A stretch of 64,000 bases of DNA from Hominimerdicola alba (GTDB lineage Bacteria > Bacillota > Clostridia > Oscillospirales > Ruminococcaceae): the NCBI RefSeq assembly GCF_900112155.1, contig NZ_FOKQ01000024.1, forward strand, positions 1 to 64,000, in the 5' to 3' direction. Each line of letters starts with the position of its first letter. Position 1 is the stretch's first letter. Made by a program: the position numbers and the translations under genes. Positions 34,010-42,399 of the stretch are shown here, one piece after another. Below the pieces are notes generated by a model, which was not told where the DNA came from, searched no databases, and saw nothing but the letters and a program-made list of their open reading frames with translations.

Positions 34010-35092
34010 TTGGATAACAGCTTAGAGCGCAGGCTTTCGGGCTACGAACCGCTGTGGAATGAGTGGTACGTGGACAGCTTTATGTGGGAGGACAGCCTTG
34101 GCACCATGTTTTCGCTGAAAGATAAAAACGGCCGCAAAAGCGCAGTCAGAGTTTTGACAGTTGACAGCACAGCCTGCGGCAGACCACTTTCCGAACTGAC
34201 GGCGGCTGCCATAAAAAGGATAAACGCCCGACTTCCTCTGGCGGGTGAAGCTTTCCTTGTCAGTGCGCGAAACTTCACAGTAAAAAACATCGAAAACGTT
34301 GGCGCTCCGCCTGTCGCCGCAGATATCCTTGTGCAGACGGACGACTATCGTCCCCTTGAGATCGATGGTCAGATGCCTTATATAACTGCCCGCAAGCTGG
34401 CGGATAACATCTGCCGAGGGATTCGTACAGCACACAGAAACGCCTTTACTTTCGGGGATATCTGCCCCGAAAATCTCCGCGTTGACAGCGAGGGTCATTT
34501 CTGTCTTGATGCCCCCTGCACCTATCTTCCTGCCCTTGCAGACCATACCTATGCCGCGCCTGAAACGTTTTCTGATAGCTACGATCATTTCAAGGCGGAC
34601 ATATATTCCTTTGGAATAATGCTTTATCAGCTTTTCAACGGAGGACTTCTGCCCCTTCAAAAAGAGGGTGAAAGTCAAGAAAATGCAGTAAAAGCACGGC
34701 TCGATGGTCAGCCCTTTGACCCGCCTGCAGGTGCACCGCCTGATCTCGGACGGTTCATAATGCAGTGCTGTATGCCGCATCCCGAGAGCCGATATGCCGA
34801 TATGGATGAGGTTTACAGGGTGCTGAGCCAGCTCCCCGTTGACAGTGTACCACCCCAGTACGAGGCTTGCTACGTTCCGACCGAGAAGCGTAGGAAAGTG
34901 GAAAAGAGATCCTCTGAGGTCAAAGAAAATTCCGACACAATGCATATACCTCAACAGGCATCCCCGGGAAATACTCCGATTTCCGAAGAAAAAGAAAGCC
35001 GCGGTATGCGAATGTATGTGTTGGTACTCCTGTATATGCTTCTGGGAGCGGTGGGTGTTTTCCTGATCTATTCGATTTTCTTTTTGAAATAA
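34010..35092 (+). CDS. Degenerate Ser/Thr protein kinase with C-terminal membrane helix
   Basis: 360 residues. The middle part has kinase landmarks: FTFGDICPENLRVD stands for the catalytic loop HxDxxxxN, YAAPETF for the APE region, and FKADIYSFGIMLYQLFNGG for subdomain IX. The beta-3 lysine appears replaced (SAVRVL), and the DFG motif is not conserved (CLDAPC). So it is probably a pseudokinase or a very weak kinase. A basic/Ser-rich linker leads to one membrane helix near the C-terminus (MYVLVLLYMLLGAVGVFLIYSIF). Start TTG 34010, chosen because AAAGGAGG is nine bases upstream. Confidence 0.75.
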   Translation: MDNSLERRLSGYEPLWNEWYVDSFMWEDSLGTMFSLKDKNGRKSAVRVLTVDSTACGRPLSELTAAAIKRINARLPLAGEAFLVSARNFTVKNIENVGAPPVAADILVQTDDYRPLEIDGQMPYITARKLADNICRGIRTAHRNAFTFGDICPENLRVDSEGHFCLDAPCTYLPALADHTYAAPETFSDSYDHFKADIYSFGIMLYQLFNGGLLPLQKEGESQENAVKARLDGQPFDPPAGAPPDLGRFIMQCCMPHPESRYADMDEVYRVLSQLPVDSVPPQYEACYVPTEKRRKVEKRSSEVKENSDTMHIPQQASPGNTPISEEKESRGMRMYVLVLLYMLLGAVGVFLIYSIFFLK

Positions 35093-35124
35093 TGTGGAAT
35101 CGTATACTTTTTTATGCAAAATGG

Positions 35125-35182
35125 TTGACAAATCACATGATAAGTGCTATAATGTATACCAGTAGATGAAAAGAGGTATACA
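35125..35182 (+). promoter_or_regulatory. bioY promoter with BirA-type biotin operator
   Basis: TTGACA (35125-35130), 17 bases, TATAAT (35148-35153) with TGC before it. From the last base of the -10 there is an inverted repeat TGTATACC (35153-35160), 14 bases, GGTATACA (35175-35182). Biotin operators bound by BirA have two such arms, ending in CC and beginning with GG, 14-16 bases apart, so this is a good candidate. The right arm also contains the ribosome site AGAGG. Confidence 0.75.
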
Positions 35183-35185
35183 TTT

Positions 35186-35764
35186 ATGACTACACAAAAA
35201 GTATCAATCAAAAACTCTCAAAGCAAACAGCTGCTCACCGTTAAGGACATGGCTCTGACCGCGATGTTTGCGGTTTTGATAGCCGTATGTTCATGGATAT
35301 CAATACCAACAGCGGTGCCTTTTACATTACAGACCTTTGCTGTTTTTTGCGCAGTATCAATGCTGGGCGGCAAAAGAGGATTCTTCGCTGTGCTGGTATA
35401 CATACTCCTTGGCGCAGTCGGTATCCCTGTATTTTCGGGCTTTAAAGGCGGCGCAGGAGTTCTGCTTGGCGCAACTGGCGGGTACATCATCGGATTTATT
35501 GTAATTCCCGCGCTTTGCCTGCTGACAGAAAAGCTTTTCGGCAAAAAGCTTATCGCTGAGATCTTGTCCATGATCGTTGGTCTGGCGCTTTGCTATGCTT
35601 TCGGAACGGCTTGGTTTATCAAAGTCTACACCGATACCAAAGGTGACATGACCCTCGCAAATGCCCTGAAATTCTGTGTTTTGCCCTTTATCCTCTGGGA
35701 TATGCTGAAGTTGGCTGTTGCTATTTCTCTGTCAGCTGCGGTGAAGAACAGAGTTCATATCTGA
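35186..35764 (+). CDS. bioY: Biotin transporter BioY (ECF S-component)
   Basis: A 192-residue membrane protein with about six helices. Typical BioY phrases are VPFTLQTFAVF, LGGKRGFFAVLVYILLGAVGIPVFSGFKGG and LLGATGGYIIGF. It binds biotin and works with a shared ECF energising module encoded elsewhere, or on its own. ATG 35186 has AGAGG upstream. Single gene with its own promoter, BirA-like operator and terminator, as expected for a biotin-repressed uptake gene. Confidence 0.95.
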   Translation: MTTQKVSIKNSQSKQLLTVKDMALTAMFAVLIAVCSWISIPTAVPFTLQTFAVFCAVSMLGGKRGFFAVLVYILLGAVGIPVFSGFKGGAGVLLGATGGYIIGFIVIPALCLLTEKLFGKKLIAEILSMIVGLALCYAFGTAWFIKVYTDTKGDMTLANALKFCVLPFILWDMLKLAVAISLSAAVKNRVHI

Positions 35765-35792
35765 ATTACTTAAACGATTGCAATAACTGATC

Positions 35793-35820
35793 GTCCTGCG
35801 TCTTCGGCGCGGGACTTTTT
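35793..35820 (+). terminator. Terminator of bioY
   Basis: GTCCTGCG (35793-35800) pairs with CGCGGGAC (35808-35815), one G-U pair, followed by TTTTT. Confidence 0.85.
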
Positions 35821-35867
35821 CTTTAATATCCGTTTATCTCCGGAATAGTAAATATATGAGTAAAATG

Positions 35868-35896
35868 TTGACAATACGCGAAAATAATGTTATACT
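35868..35896 (+). promoter_or_regulatory. Promoter of the GH3 gene
   Basis: TTGACA (35868-35873), 17 bases, TATACT (35891-35896). Confidence 0.85.
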
Positions 35897-35942
35897 ATAT
35901 TTTGATATTTGATTTTACGAAATCGTTTTTAGGAGTGATGAT

Positions 35943-37304
35943 ATGTCGAAGTCGAAGAAAAAGGCGAGTGCCAAAGCTCAGCGTATACGCACTTTGCTGA
36001 TTCTTCTGGTGATAACCGGTGCCCTGAGTGCTTATGTGGTGAACGGTTATTTCAAAAATCGTCCTGTTGAACTTGTAGACGGCAAAACGTCTGATAAAGC
36101 TGCAAAACTCAGTAAGAAAGCTGAACAGTCCGATAAAGCCGATGATAAAACAACTGCCGAGGAAGAGCACGAGAGCGAAATCGAACAGCAGTCTGACGAG
36201 ACAAAAATCTCAGCCAAAGTCGATGAAAATACAGAAAAGCCGACCGAAAACGTTCCCGAAGACGATGAGATAACCAAGATGATGGCTGAAATGAGCCTGC
36301 ACGAGAAGATCTGTCAGCTTTTTGTTGTCACTCCCGAGAGTCTTACGGGCTATGATCTGGTGACAGAATCCGGTGCAGCGACCCTTGATGCTCTGAAAGA
36401 GTATCCTGTGGGCGGTCTGATCTACTTCGCTCAGAATCTTGAGGACGTTGAGCAAACGAAATCGATGTTGGCGGCGACAGCTGAGAGCAACAGTACTGTG
36501 TCCGATATCCCGTTGTTTTTCTCGGTCGATGAAGAGGGCGGTATAGTTGCAAGGTGCGCTGAAAAGCTGGGCACGACTGAGTTCCAGCCTATGTATAAAT
36601 ACCGCAAAAAAGGCACAGATACAGCTTACAAGAACGCTTTCACTATTGCTTCGGATATTGCCGATCTCGGCTTCAATGTAGATTTTGCTCCCGTTGCGGA
36701 CACATGGTCCAACCCTGATAATACTGTCATCGGCACCCGCGCATACAGCGACGATTTTGAGCAGACTGCCGAGCTTGTTGCAAGTGCAGTCAAGGGCTTC
36801 AATGACGGCGGTGTTGTTTGCTCACTGAAGCATTTTCCAGGTCATGGTGACACTGCTGAGGACTCACATGATGGTATGGCTTGCAGCTACAAGACGGTCG
36901 ATGAACTGGAAAACGCAGAATATCTGGCATTTGAGAGCGGTATCGAAGCGGGAGCTGACATGGTCATGGTGGGACATATCACAATGGTCAACGTTGACGA
37001 TCAGCCCGCATCCCTTTCGAAAACGATCATTACCGACGAACTTCGCGGCAAGCTCGGTTTTGACGGTGTGATCGTCACCGATGCCCTTGCCATGGGCGCT
37101 CTGGCAAATTATTACAGCTCAGATGAAATATCCGTAGCTGTTCTCAAAGCTGGCGGCGACCTTCTTTTGATGCCCGAAGATCTGGAATCTGCTGTTGCAG
37201 GTGTTGAAAAAGCCGTTAAGAAGGGTGATCTGACCGAAAAGCGCATAGACGAGAGTCTTGAACGTGTGCTTCGTCTTAAAAAGGATAGAGGTATCCTCAA
37301 ATAA
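35943..37304 (+). CDS. Membrane-anchored GH3 beta-N-acetylhexosaminidase-like enzyme (NagZ type)
   Basis: 453 residues. The basic N-terminus is followed by one membrane anchor (IRTLLILLVITGALSAYVVNG). A charged linker of about 75 residues leads to a GH3 barrel (about 110-450). The NagZ signature KHFPGHGDTAEDSH carries the His/Asp proton-transfer pair, and the nucleophile Asp is in GVIVTDALAMGAL. It should release N-acetylglucosamine from peptidoglycan or related chains outside the membrane. Start ATG 35943 after AGGAG. Own promoter and terminator. Confidence 0.93.
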   Translation: MSKSKKKASAKAQRIRTLLILLVITGALSAYVVNGYFKNRPVELVDGKTSDKAAKLSKKAEQSDKADDKTTAEEEHESEIEQQSDETKISAKVDENTEKPTENVPEDDEITKMMAEMSLHEKICQLFVVTPESLTGYDLVTESGAATLDALKEYPVGGLIYFAQNLEDVEQTKSMLAATAESNSTVSDIPLFFSVDEEGGIVARCAEKLGTTEFQPMYKYRKKGTDTAYKNAFTIASDIADLGFNVDFAPVADTWSNPDNTVIGTRAYSDDFEQTAELVASAVKGFNDGGVVCSLKHFPGHGDTAEDSHDGMACSYKTVDELENAEYLAFESGIEAGADMVMVGHITMVNVDDQPASLSKTIITDELRGKLGFDGVIVTDALAMGALANYYSSDEISVAVLKAGGDLLLMPEDLESAVAGVEKAVKKGDLTEKRIDESLERVLRLKKDRGILK

Positions 37305-37324
37305 AACGATTTCGCATATAATTT

Positions 37325-37352
37325 AAGCGGGGAATCTTCTCCCCGCTTTTTT
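37325..37352 (+). terminator. Terminator of the GH3 gene
   Basis: AAGCGGGG (37325-37332) pairs with CCCCGCTT (37341-37348), followed by further T residues. Confidence 0.9.
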
Positions 37353-37484
37353 GCGCTCTAATTTTGGCTGAATTTGTTTGCTTTGTATCTTACAAACTTC
37401 GTTTTATCGGTAGTTTGCTGTATATCAATGTTTTGTCATGCACTAAGAGGTCTCAGCCGAACCACTCAATTTATTTGACTATTA

Positions 37485-37504
37485 TTACGAAATGGTTTTC
37501 GTAA
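37485..37504. repeat. Perfect inverted repeat near the end of the ZIP gene
   Basis: TTACGAAA (37485-37492) and TTTCGTAA (37497-37504) around TGGT. It lies 32 bases downstream of the leftward ZIP gene and could be a weak terminator, though no long T run follows. Confidence 0.45.
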
Positions 37505-37535
37505 TGTATTCCATGGCTAAATTTTACCGAACCAA

Positions 37536-38303
37536 TTACAGCGCCACATCAAGGGTCATCATCAGAATAAACCCTATCATCACGCAGATAGTCCCCGCGC
37601 GAGAGCCTTCAAGATGCGCTTCAGGGATAAGTTCATCTGCCACAACATAGAGCATCGCTCCTGCCGCAAAGGATAAAAACCAGGGCAGGACTGTCTGTGC
37701 AGCACCTGCCAACAGCACTGTTAAAACGCCGAAAACAGGCTCAACAATGCCCGAAGCCGCCCCGCACAGAAATGCTTTCAGTCTGCCCATACCGTGTTGA
37801 CGAAGTGGTATGGATATAGCTGCTCCCTCGGGAAAATTCTGTATACCCATACCAACCGCAAGAGCAACTGCCGCACCAAACAGCGCAGGGTCTGCACTCC
37901 TTGCTGCAACCGCAAAAGCCAGACCCACAGCCATGCCTTCGGGGATATTGTGAAGCGTAATGGCGAAAACGAGCATCGCCGTCCGACCTCTTCGTCGTTC
38001 TGTATCCTTAGCAAAACAGGGCAGGATCTTGTCGAGGATCATCAGAAAAGCCACTCCGCACGCGAAGCCTCCCGCTGCAGGGATCCAGCCACGTTTGCCA
38101 AGTTTTTCCGATTCTTCTATCGCAGGGATCAGCAAGCTCCACACCGAAGCCGCTATCATAACTCCTGCCGCAAAGCCCAGAAAAGCCCGCCTGACTTTGT
38201 CTGAAAAGTCGTCGCTGTACATGAAAAGCACCATCGCCGCCCCAAGCGCTGTCATCAAAAATGTAAAGCCTGTCGCGCAGGCTGCCGAAATCAAACCCGT
38301 CAT
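37536..38303 (-). CDS. ZIP family metal transporter (ZupT-like)
   Basis: A 255-residue membrane protein with about eight helices. The two metal-site motifs of the family are visible: LHNIPEGMAVG in helix 4 and GIQNFPEGAAIS in helix 5. It imports divalent metals such as zinc, manganese or iron. The start at 38303 has GAAAGGAAG upstream. It diverges from the SdpR/SdpI pair. Confidence 0.92.
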   Translation of the reverse strand: MTGLISAACATGFTFLMTALGAAMVLFMYSDDFSDKVRRAFLGFAAGVMIAASVWSLLIPAIEESEKLGKRGWIPAAGGFACGVAFLMILDKILPCFAKDTERRRGRTAMLVFAITLHNIPEGMAVGLAFAVAARSADPALFGAAVALAVGMGIQNFPEGAAISIPLRQHGMGRLKAFLCGAASGIVEPVFGVLTVLLAGAAQTVLPWFLSFAAGAMLYVVADELIPEAHLEGSRAGTICVMIGFILMMTLDVAL

Positions 38304-38420
38304 AGTATGCTTCCTTTCTTTTCGTGTTAAGCTATACTATGCTCAGTTCACGCGGGTTGACACTCTTGAAATACCTATATATTGCTTTGTTTCAGCGTTG
38401 GCAGACTATTGACTTGATAA

Positions 38421-38493
38421 TTTAGAAAAATTTCTAAATACCTCTTGACAAACTATGGCAAGTGTGATATATTGTATTTAGAAAATATTCTAA
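38421..38493 (+). promoter_or_regulatory. Promoter and twin operators of the sdpR-sdpI operon
   Basis: TTGACA (38445-38450), 17 bases, TATATT (38468-38473). It is flanked by two related palindromes: TTTAGAAA-AA-TTTCTAAA (38421-38438) just upstream and TTAGAA-AATA-TTCTAA (38478-38493) just downstream. This fits autorepression by the ArsR-type protein encoded next. Confidence 0.75.
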
Positions 38494-38547
38494 TTAGATA
38501 TTCTTCAAACTTACAAAAAACTATTTATACTAAAATGGAGGTGCCCG

Positions 38548-38874
38548 ATGGGATTTCAGGAAACATTCAAAGCACTGTCCGACCCTGTACGGCGGGATAT
38601 TCTCGTACTGCTTCGGGACGGCAGGATGTCGGCGGGGGATATCGGTTCACATTTCGATATGACAGGTGCGACCATGTCCTACCACTTCAAACAGCTTAAA
38701 AATGCTGACCTTATTACAGAAACAAAAGAGAAAAACTTCGTTTATTACGAGCTGAACACCTCGGTTTTTGATGAGCTTGTAATGTGGCTTGAGATGATGA
38801 AAGGTAAAAAAAATGAAAAAACTGACATGGGGCATAGCCCTGTTCCCACTGATAGCGACGGCAGCAGCGGTTAA
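38548..38874 (+). CDS. sdpR: ArsR-family autorepressor (SdpR-like)
   Basis: 108 residues with a winged helix-turn-helix (FKALSDPVRRDILVLLRDGRMSAGDIGSHFDMTGATMSYHFKQLKNADLI). No metal-binding cysteines are visible. The phrase pattern and the following gene place it in the SdpR group, repressors that are titrated to the membrane by SdpI. GGAGGT precedes ATG 38548. Its 3' end overlaps sdpI by 62 bases. Confidence 0.9.
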   Translation: MGFQETFKALSDPVRRDILVLLRDGRMSAGDIGSHFDMTGATMSYHFKQLKNADLITETKEKNFVYYELNTSVFDELVMWLEMMKGKKNEKTDMGHSPVPTDSDGSSG

Positions 38875-39538
38875 TTTTCTTCCCGAAAAAGTGCCGACAC
38901 ACTACAACGCCGCAGGAGAGATAGACAACTGGGGCAGCCGAAATTCCGCCTTTTTACTGCCGATTTTTATAATTATTTTCACGGCGATCTTTGAAGCCAT
39001 CGCACAAGGGATGAAACGTCGGGCAGGGGACGGTGAAAATTCTGCCGATAGAGCAAAGCAGAACATCAAGGTACTTCAAAAGATCGTCCCTTGGGTTATA
39101 GGCGCGATGGGTGCGTTTCATCTAGTGATGCTGGTCAAAATGTGCGCCGACGGTCACGCTGATATTTCAAATATGCCTATTGACGACATGAGGATCTATG
39201 CATTTATTTTGGGGCTGATCTTCATTCCCATTGGAAACAGCGTTTCAAAGACCCGTCGGAATGGTCTGGTCGGATTCCGCCTGAAATGGACGCTTTACAA
39301 CGATGTTACCTGGCAGAGATCAAATCTCTTCGGCGGTGTATGTCTGATGCTGGTAGGTGTCTGCACCATGATATCCGCAGCATTTATGAGTGGTCTTGCG
39401 GCGATATTGCTGATGCTTGCTTACCTTAATGTGGCGCTTGTGGTGATGATGGTTTATGCGAAGCGCGTTTATGATGAGGAAAAAGGAAAAGCTGAATCTT
39501 CGGGCGCAGAAGTAAAAGATCAAGCGAAAAGGTTCTAA
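38813..39538 (+). CDS. sdpI: SdpI/DUF1648 family membrane protein
   Basis: A 241-residue membrane protein with about six helices. The N-terminal DUF1648 phrase LPEKVPTHYNAAGEIDNWGSR and the SdpI end (NRRNGLVGFRLKWTLYNDVTWQRSNLFGG-type) are clear. In Bacillus, SdpI gives immunity to the SdpC cannibalism toxin and signals to SdpR. No sdpC-like gene is in the window, so the pair may answer a foreign toxin or serve envelope stress. Start ATG 38813, inside sdpR, preceded by AAAGG. Confidence 0.92.
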   Translation: MKKLTWGIALFPLIATAAAVNFLPEKVPTHYNAAGEIDNWGSRNSAFLLPIFIIIFTAIFEAIAQGMKRRAGDGENSADRAKQNIKVLQKIVPWVIGAMGAFHLVMLVKMCADGHADISNMPIDDMRIYAFILGLIFIPIGNSVSKTRRNGLVGFRLKWTLYNDVTWQRSNLFGGVCLMLVGVCTMISAAFMSGLAAILLMLAYLNVALVVMMVYAKRVYDEEKGKAESSGAEVKDQAKRF

Positions 39539-39661
39539 CGCCGAATGGGTGAATTTCGAGGGGATCAATCTGTTTGCAATTTAAAAATACAGAACTTTCT
39601 AGTTGATAAAACGTCTATTCCACCCAATTATAAATTATTCTTTGTTAGTATATGTTCCATG

Positions 39662-40879
39662 TCACTTTTTAAGATTCAGCATTACAAAGAAAGTGTTGAA
39701 CCCATCTTCGCTTTCAGCCCATATCCTGCCGCCGTGTTCATTCACGATACTCTCAGCGATGGATAATCCCAGACCGTAGCTGTTGCCGTCACTGCGTGCT
39801 TCATCGATGCGGTAAAATCTCTTGAAAATGTTTTTGCAGTCGGATTTTGAAAGGGGTGCGCCCTTTCCCGTGACGGAAAGCACAGCGTTTACGCCCCTGC
39901 GTGCAAGTCGGATATTCACGGTATATGCCGAGTTATAGTATTTCAGCGCATTGTCCAGCAGAATACTCATCACCTGCCTAAGCTTGTCCTTATCACCCAT
40001 GACCGTTATACCCTGTTCGATATCCGATGAAAGATCCATGCTCTTCTCAAAAAACAGAGGTTCAAACGGTAGTATGCTATCGGATATCAGTTTGCTGAGG
40101 TCAAGACTCTCCATTTCCGTACCGGACGTTCTGTTGTCCATTCTCGCAAGCTCCAGCAGACTTTCAACAAGTCCTCTCATTCGCTTTGAGGTGGAGAGGA
40201 TATTCTGGCTCAGCACCGATCTGTCTGCTTCGGAGTACCCCTTGTCTTCAAGCATTTCAGCGTTTGTCATGATTACGGTCAGGGGAGTTTTCAGCTCGTG
40301 GGAAGCATCAGCTATGAATTGCTTCTGCTCGTTCCAGGTCTTCTCTACAGGCTTTGTCATCCACTTTGCCAGCAGAAGACTTATGATAAAAAACAGAGCG
40401 TATCCGATCAGCCCCACGATAACGCTGTTGCGTATCAGACCTTTCAGCATTGTCCTTTCGCTGGAAACATCAGCGAAAACTATCGTCCTGCCCTTGGGAT
40501 TGTCCGTCACAAGATATCGCAGATCGTATTCTGCTATCATTCCGATATTTCCGTCTTCTTTCTCAACAGCATCGGTCAGCTTCTGCAGAAATTCCTCATC
40601 GGTCAGGTCGTAGTAACCTTCTCCCGATGTGGTTATCTCACCGTTTTCATCAATGGTCAGGGTGAAAAATGGAAGACGCATCTTGTGTTCAGTATCATTC
40701 GGCATACCGACAGGTGTTTTCATTATCGGGCGAAATGCCATGGCACGCATCATCTGTACGCTCTCGCGTTCCATATTCAGTCTGGTGAAATGCAGTATTC
40801 CCCCGATGATCACTGCGAACAGCACCGTCACCAATGACATTACCACCACCACGAATTTTATCTTTAATTTTCTAAGCAT
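39662..40879 (-). CDS. Sensor histidine kinase
   Basis: 405 residues: a helix at about 10-30, an extracytoplasmic sensor of about 115 residues and a second helix at about 150-170. The phosphoacceptor helix (FIADASHELKTPLTVIM) and the ATPase domain with the N box (LDNALKYYN) and G2 region (GLGLSIAESIVNEHGG) follow. The G1 region reads VTGKGAPLS, without the usual Asp, as in some other Firmicute kinases. Its ATG overlaps the stop of the response regulator (TAATG). It probably controls the exporter operon that ends just upstream. Confidence 0.93.
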   Translation of the reverse strand: MLRKLKIKFVVVVMSLVTVLFAVIIGGILHFTRLNMERESVQMMRAMAFRPIMKTPVGMPNDTEHKMRLPFFTLTIDENGEITTSGEGYYDLTDEEFLQKLTDAVEKEDGNIGMIAEYDLRYLVTDNPKGRTIVFADVSSERTMLKGLIRNSVIVGLIGYALFFIISLLLAKWMTKPVEKTWNEQKQFIADASHELKTPLTVIMTNAEMLEDKGYSEADRSVLSQNILSTSKRMRGLVESLLELARMDNRTSGTEMESLDLSKLISDSILPFEPLFFEKSMDLSSDIEQGITVMGDKDKLRQVMSILLDNALKYYNSAYTVNIRLARRGVNAVLSVTGKGAPLSKSDCKNIFKRFYRIDEARSDGNSYGLGLSIAESIVNEHGGRIWAESEDGFNTFFVMLNLKK

Positions 40880-41550
40880 TATCCGTCACACTCCAGATGA
40901 TAGCCCAGCCGCCGCACCGCCTCGATGTGTATATCCGAACCGATGCTTGAAAGCTTTTTGCGCAGAAATCCTACGTACACTTCCACATGGTTCTCCACCG
41001 CATTTGAATCGTAACCCCACACCTTGGTCAGCAGAGATTCCTTTGAAATGTGATTTTTGCCCGATACCATCAGCAGGCGCATTACTTCGAACTCTCTGGC
41101 CGAAAGGCTCACGCTGTTGTCATCGCAGGCAAGTTCAGCGGATTCAAGATCAAGATGAGTGTTGCCGAAAACAAGCTCATTTACCTGTGTGCCCTGACGT
41201 CTGAGCAGAGCATTTACGGTGGCAAGAAGTTCTCTGGAATCAAAGGGCTTTGTCAGATAATAGTCCGCCCCCGAATCAAGCCCCCGCACCTTGTCTTCTA
41301 TCTCAGACCTTGCCGTCAGCATGAGTATCGGCACGGAGATGTGCTTTTTTCTTATATCCTTAGCCACCTGATAGCCGTTTCTGAAAGGGAGCATTATATC
41401 CAGTATTATAAGATCGTAGATACCCAGCATGGCATATTCTTCACCGCTCTCTCCATCGTATACAGCTTCCGATTCAAAACCCTTTGAGGTCAGCATCAGC
41501 TTCAGCGAATCCGCCAGAGTGCGTTCATCTTCTATGATAAGTATTTTCAA
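40879..41550 (-). CDS. OmpR/PhoB-family response regulator
   Basis: 223 residues. The receiver domain (about 1-115) has the phospho-acceptor Asp in LIILDIMLP and the conserved Lys in LTKPFD. The C-terminal winged helix (about 130-220) has VWGYDSNAVENHVEVYVGFLRKKL. It is transcribed with the kinase. The direct repeat TTCAGC-N5-TTCAGC at the exporter promoter (48440-48456) is a likely binding site. ATG 41550 follows GGGAGGAATAGCC. Confidence 0.95.
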   Translation of the reverse strand: MKILIIEDERTLADSLKLMLTSKGFESEAVYDGESGEEYAMLGIYDLIILDIMLPFRNGYQVAKDIRKKHISVPILMLTARSEIEDKVRGLDSGADYYLTKPFDSRELLATVNALLRRQGTQVNELVFGNTHLDLESAELACDDNSVSLSAREFEVMRLLMVSGKNHISKESLLTKVWGYDSNAVENHVEVYVGFLRKKLSSIGSDIHIEAVRRLGYHLECDG

Positions 41551-41643
41551 GGCTATTCCTCCCTTGGTGCAGTTTCTTTTTATTATAGATCATGATACTT
41601 AATTGAAACTAAAATATCAGCCTTTTATGACCTGATACCAAAT

Positions 41644-41677
41644 ACCGCACCGAAGCGAATAATTTCTTCGATGCGGT
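41644..41677 (-). terminator. Hairpin after the five-gene exporter operon
   Basis: ACCGCACCGAAG (41644-41655) pairs with CTTCGATGCGGT (41666-41677), one G-U pair. The T tract is weak (ATTTGG on the minus strand), so some read-through into the two-component genes is possible. Confidence 0.6.
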
Positions 41678-41696
41678 GCATTAATGTACACTTTTG

Positions 41697-42389
41697 TCAG
41701 ACGGCTTTTTCTTCCTCGAAGATCTCACCGTCAACGATGCGGACAGTTCGCTCAGCCCATTTTGCAACGTTGAGATCGTGGGTTATCATAACTATTGTAT
41801 TGCCCATATCGTGAAGTTTTGTGAAGAGCTTCAGTACCTCAGTGCCGCTGCTCTGATCAAGTGCGCCCGTAGGTTCATCAGCCAGCAGCAGTGATGGCTT
41901 GCTGCAAAGGGCTCGGGCTATGGCAACTCTCTGCCGCTGACCGCCCGAAAGCTCCGATGGCTTGTGGCTGACCCTCTGTGAAAGCCCAAGCATATCCATA
42001 ACTTCCTCGCACTCTCTTTCAGCGCTCTTCCTGTCCATACCGCGCATCAGCAGGGGCATGATGATGTTCTGCATCACCGTGTAAGTCGGGATAAGATGGT
42101 AGTTCTGAAAGATGAAGCCTATCTTGTGATTGCGTATCTTCACGAGTTCCTTTTCCTTGGCATCGTGTATCGGTATTCCGCTGAGGTCGTAGGAACCGCT
42201 GTCGAGAGTATCCATACAGCCGATAATGTTCATCAGTGTGGATTTGCCCGAACCCGAGGGTCCCAGAATCGCGGTAAACTCGCCCTTTCGCACCTCGAAA
42301 TTGATATCTTTCAGAACGTTCAGCTTTTCCGTTCCCATTTTATAGCCCTTGCAGACGTTCTTCATCGAGATTATCTGTTCACCTGCCAT
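41697..42389 (-). CDS. ABC exporter ATP-binding protein (MacB/LolD type)
   Basis: A 230-residue ATPase with Walker A (LGPSGSGKST), Q-loop (FIFQNYHLIP), signature ([14 protein letters not shown]), Walker B ([13 protein letters not shown]) and H-loop (VMITHDL). It powers the permease at 43361. It is the last gene of the five-gene operon that starts at 48312 and lies 10 bases after the repeat lipoprotein. Confidence 0.93.
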   Translation of the reverse strand: MAGEQIISMKNVCKGYKMGTEKLNVLKDINFEVRKGEFTAILGPSGSGKSTLMNIIGCMDTLDSGSYDLSGIPIHDAKEKELVKIRNHKIGFIFQNYHLIPTYTVMQNIIMPLLMRGMDRKSAERECEEVMDMLGLSQRVSHKPSELSGGQRQRVAIARALCSKPSLLLADEPTGALDQSSGTEVLKLFTKLHDMGNTIVMITHDLNVAKWAERTVRIVDGEIFEEEKAV

Positions 42390-42399
42390 ATTTACTACC

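Noticed and set aside
39662-40879. Inactive histidine kinase because the G1 Asp is missing
   Set aside because: VTGKGAPLS departs from the DxGxG form, but comparable G1 boxes occur in active Firmicute kinases, and the H, N and G2 regions are intact.
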